A stretch of 5,701 nt of DNA from an uncultured Flavobacteriales bacterium (GTDB lineage Bacteria > Bacteroidota > Bacteroidia > Flavobacteriales_D > Crocinitomicaceae): positions 1 to 5,701 of the forward strand of contig CAJWCX010000099.1 of assembly GCA_913031405.1 (NCBI GenBank), read 5' to 3'. Shown here in pieces: positions 3,941 through 5,701 of this stretch (position 1 is the stretch's first letter; the number at the start of each line of letters is the position of its first letter). The position numbers were made by a program, and so were the translations under genes. Below the pieces are notes generated by a model. That model was not told the DNA's origin. It was given only the letters and a program-made list of their open reading frames with translations, and did not search any database.

Positions 3941-5701
3941 GTGAATAGAGGAAATAAATTGATAACAGCCAATATAGTTGTCTTGTTGGTTTGGTCGATC
4001 GGATTATCCGGCAATGTTTATGGAAACAATGGCAAGCAGTTATTTTGGGCCGAGGATATACCGGTTGAAATGGTCAGCTTCGGTGCTTGTGAGGCAGATG
4101 GCTATATGTACCTTCACGGCGGTCACAAGGGAAAGGCACATACCTACTCCAAGGAACATCATGAAAATGTTTTCCTACGTGCCAAGATTAAACCTAGGGG
4201 GGGGTGGGAAAAACTTCTACCAGGTTCGCCGGCTCAGGGGTATGCTATGGTTTCCTACAAGGGGCAAATTTTAAAAGTGGGAGGGTCGCAGGCCACCAAC
4301 AAACCCGATGAGGATCACAATTTGCATTCTCTGGACCTCATTGAGTCGTATGATCCCAAGAAGAACAAATGGTCCGTCAGGGGTATGCTTCCCGAACCCA
4401 GATCTTCCCATGAAGCGGTGGTCATTGGTGACAAACTATACGTAGTTGGAGGGTGGGATTTTGGGAATGGACGGGAGGCTTGGCTTGGGTGTGTCTCAGC
4501 GGACCTGACTGAAAAGGAACTAAAATGGACAACGCTACCCGAAATGCCGATTGATCGCAGAGCATTTTCAATCGCGCACGATGATCGATATATTTATTTA
4601 ATTGGGGGAATGGACGATCAGGGCACATTGAATGACTTCGATTTTTACGACACAAAAAATAAGGAATGGGCACGCGGTCCGAAAGTACCAACAAAGGGTG
4701 GGCTGAAGGCTTTTGGTTCAGCTGCCGGTTATCTTGAAGGAAACGTGTATGCGAGTGACGCTGGCGATGTACTTCATCGTTATGATTTGGCTGATGAAAA
4801 ATGGCATGATGCTGGAAAATTGAACGCTGCACGGTTTTTCCATCGAATTGTTTGTTACAGTGGTGATGTTTTTGTTATTGGTGGAACAAGCCGCAAAACT
4901 GGGGCTGTGCACTCAATCGAAAAAATCAGTGTAGAAAAGAATTCGCCGCGAGTTGATGTGTTAGACGGCGCACACTGGCCGGGATTCCGCGGTGATGGAT
5001 CTAGCCTGACAGCGGCGAAAAATCTTCCAACGAAGTGGGCGGACAAGGACGTGAAGTGGGCTCAGAACGTGGAGGGCTATGGTCAGTCAAGTCCGGTGGT
5101 GTTTAACGGTATGGTCTTTGTTACCAGTGTAATCGGGGATAACAAGGAATCTCTTGGTGTGCATTGTTATGACTTGAAGACGGGGCAAAATACTTGGTCT
5201 AAAATCGTAGAAAATTCGAATCACCAAAAAATCAGCGACTATATTTCAAAGGGAGCTCCCACTCCTTGTGTGGATGAGAATGGTGTCTATTGTTTTTTTG
5301 AAACCGGGCAATTATTTGCTATTGGACATGATGGTGAAATCCAGTGGCAAAGGTCATTGACCAAGGAGTATGGCGATTTTCAAGGCAATCACGGAGTTGG
5401 GACTTCGCTAGTTCAGTCGTCTAATCATCTTATCTTGTTGATCGACCATTCGGCGGATGGATATCTGCTAAAGTTGAGTAAAAAAACGGGAGAAAACAGT
5501 TGGAAGATCGATCGGGAAAAAAGGGTTTCCTGGTCGACTCCGGTTATAGATGCAACTGTGTCGCCCAACCAAATTGTCATTAGTTCCAATGGCATCGTGG
5601 AGGGCGTGAGTTTCAAAAACGGACGCCAGCTCTGGTCTTATTTGGGAGTGGAAAAGAACACGATTCCATCGGCAACAGTAACCCGCGACCTGATCCTTGT
5701 C
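3941..5701 (+). CDS. Exported kelch + PQQ-like (BamB-type) double beta-propeller protein, 3' end missing (587 codons present)
   Basis: The frame is open from the TGA at 3932-3934 to the window end. Starting at GTG 3941 gives MNRGNK followed by LITANIVVLLVWSIGLSG, a signal peptide with a basic n-region and likely cleavage near VYG-NNG (residue 28). TTG 3959 has the better Shine-Dalgarno but would lose both basic residues. Kelch-type Gly-Gly pairs fall at residues 60, 114, 170, 222 and 314, with a degenerate one (DAGD) near 275. This ~50-residue spacing fits a six-bladed kelch propeller at about 30-335. At residue 346 the motif WPGFRG opens a second, PQQ-like/BamB-type region (SSPVVFNGMVFVTS, CYDLKTGQNTW, FKNGRQLWSY), still unfinished at the window end. 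The kelch + PQQ-like pairing fits periplasmic or secreted proteins of PVC bacteria. Binding rather than catalysis is the likely role; ligand and partners are unknown. It carries a run of eight G at 4197-4204. Confidence 0.88.
   Translation, partial: MNRGNKLITANIVVLLVWSIGLSGNVYGNNGKQLFWAEDIPVEMVSFGACEADGYMYLHGGHKGKAHTYSKEHHENVFLRAKIKPRGGWEKLLPGSPAQGYAMVSYKGQILKVGGSQATNKPDEDHNLHSLDLIESYDPKKNKWSVRGMLPEPRSSHEAVVIGDKLYVVGGWDFGNGREAWLGCVSADLTEKELKWTTLPEMPIDRRAFSIAHDDRYIYLIGGMDDQGTLNDFDFYDTKNKEWARGPKVPTKGGLKAFGSAAGYLEGNVYASDAGDVLHRYDLADEKWHDAGKLNAARFFHRIVCYSGDVFVIGGTSRKTGAVHSIEKISVEKNSPRVDVLDGAHWPGFRGDGSSLTAAKNLPTKWADKDVKWAQNVEGYGQSSPVVFNGMVFVTSVIGDNKESLGVHCYDLKTGQNTWSKIVENSNHQKISDYISKGAPTPCVDENGVYCFFETGQLFAIGHDGEIQWQRSLTKEYGDFQGNHGVGTSLVQSSNHLILLIDHSADGYLLKLSKKTGENSWKIDREKRVSWSTPVIDATVSPNQIVISSNGIVEGVSFKNGRQLWSYLGVEKNTIPSATVTRDLILV
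3947..3952 (+). promoter_or_regulatory. Possible ribosome binding site pointing to the alternative TTG start at 3959
   Basis: AGAGGA lies 6 bases before TTG 3959, a good Shine-Dalgarno position. It conflicts with the protein-level evidence for GTG 3941, which supplies Arg3 and Lys6 of the signal peptide but has no clear site upstream. Both starts are in the same frame, so only the first six residues are in question. Confidence 0.4.

Noticed and set aside
3978..4274. + strand open frame of 98 codons in another frame
   Set aside because: It overlaps the start of the double-propeller gene and is not signal-like or domain-like; the competing frame has a signal peptide and kelch motifs.
4422..5046. 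Several overlapping reverse-strand open frames
   Set aside because: They are antisense to the kelch and PQQ-like coding region, have no recognisable motifs and overlap each other.

Overview
The window looks like chromosomal DNA from a member of the PVC group, most likely Verrucomicrobiota (Lentisphaerae or Planctomycetes relatives are possible). The reasons are: a type II-secretion-style pseudopilin of the FTLVELLVVIAIIAILA type with a late H...DG motif; a secreted protein ending in the small WSG...LQSS...W...FYRV domain typical of these bacteria; and a kelch propeller fused to a BamB/PQQ-like propeller opened by a W-P-x-F-R-G motif. DNA is moderately AT-rich, more so in the first gene. All genes lie on the + strand. 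I saw no tRNA, rRNA, insertion sequence or CRISPR array.

Layout. (1) Positions 2-2608 are the 3' part of a large, probably secreted protein. It has one partial and three full copies of a ~160-residue repeat, then a ~260-residue conserved region and a short C-terminal beta domain. Its true start is upstream of the window; the first in-frame ATG (110) is inside a repeat. (2) Positions 2609-2827 are an intergenic stretch with two strong hairpins. The first is a likely terminator; the second ends 12 bases before the next start codon. (3) Positions 2828-3643 encode a pseudopilin-like protein. (4) Positions 3640-3888 are an 82-codon ORF of unknown function. Its ATG overlaps the pseudopilin stop (ATGA) and has a good Shine-Dalgarno. 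(5) Positions 3829-3915 hold two perfect, interleaved inverted repeats (11 and 12 bp), a possible pseudoknot or switch and the likely terminator of the pseudopilin unit. (6) From 3941 to the window end runs an open frame of 587 codons for an exported kelch + PQQ-like double-propeller protein. It starts with GTG (or TTG) and has no stop in the window.

How they fit together: this appears to be a run of envelope or secreted proteins. The pseudopilin would be inner-membrane anchored and processed by a prepilin peptidase. The repeat protein and the double-propeller protein are probable periplasmic or surface binding proteins. No enzyme active site was recognised, so a shared pathway is not shown. 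The least explained part is the RNA-level structure around the pseudopilin gene: three long-stem, large-loop hairpins with related arms, one of them interleaved with a second inverted repeat and overlapping a coupled small ORF.
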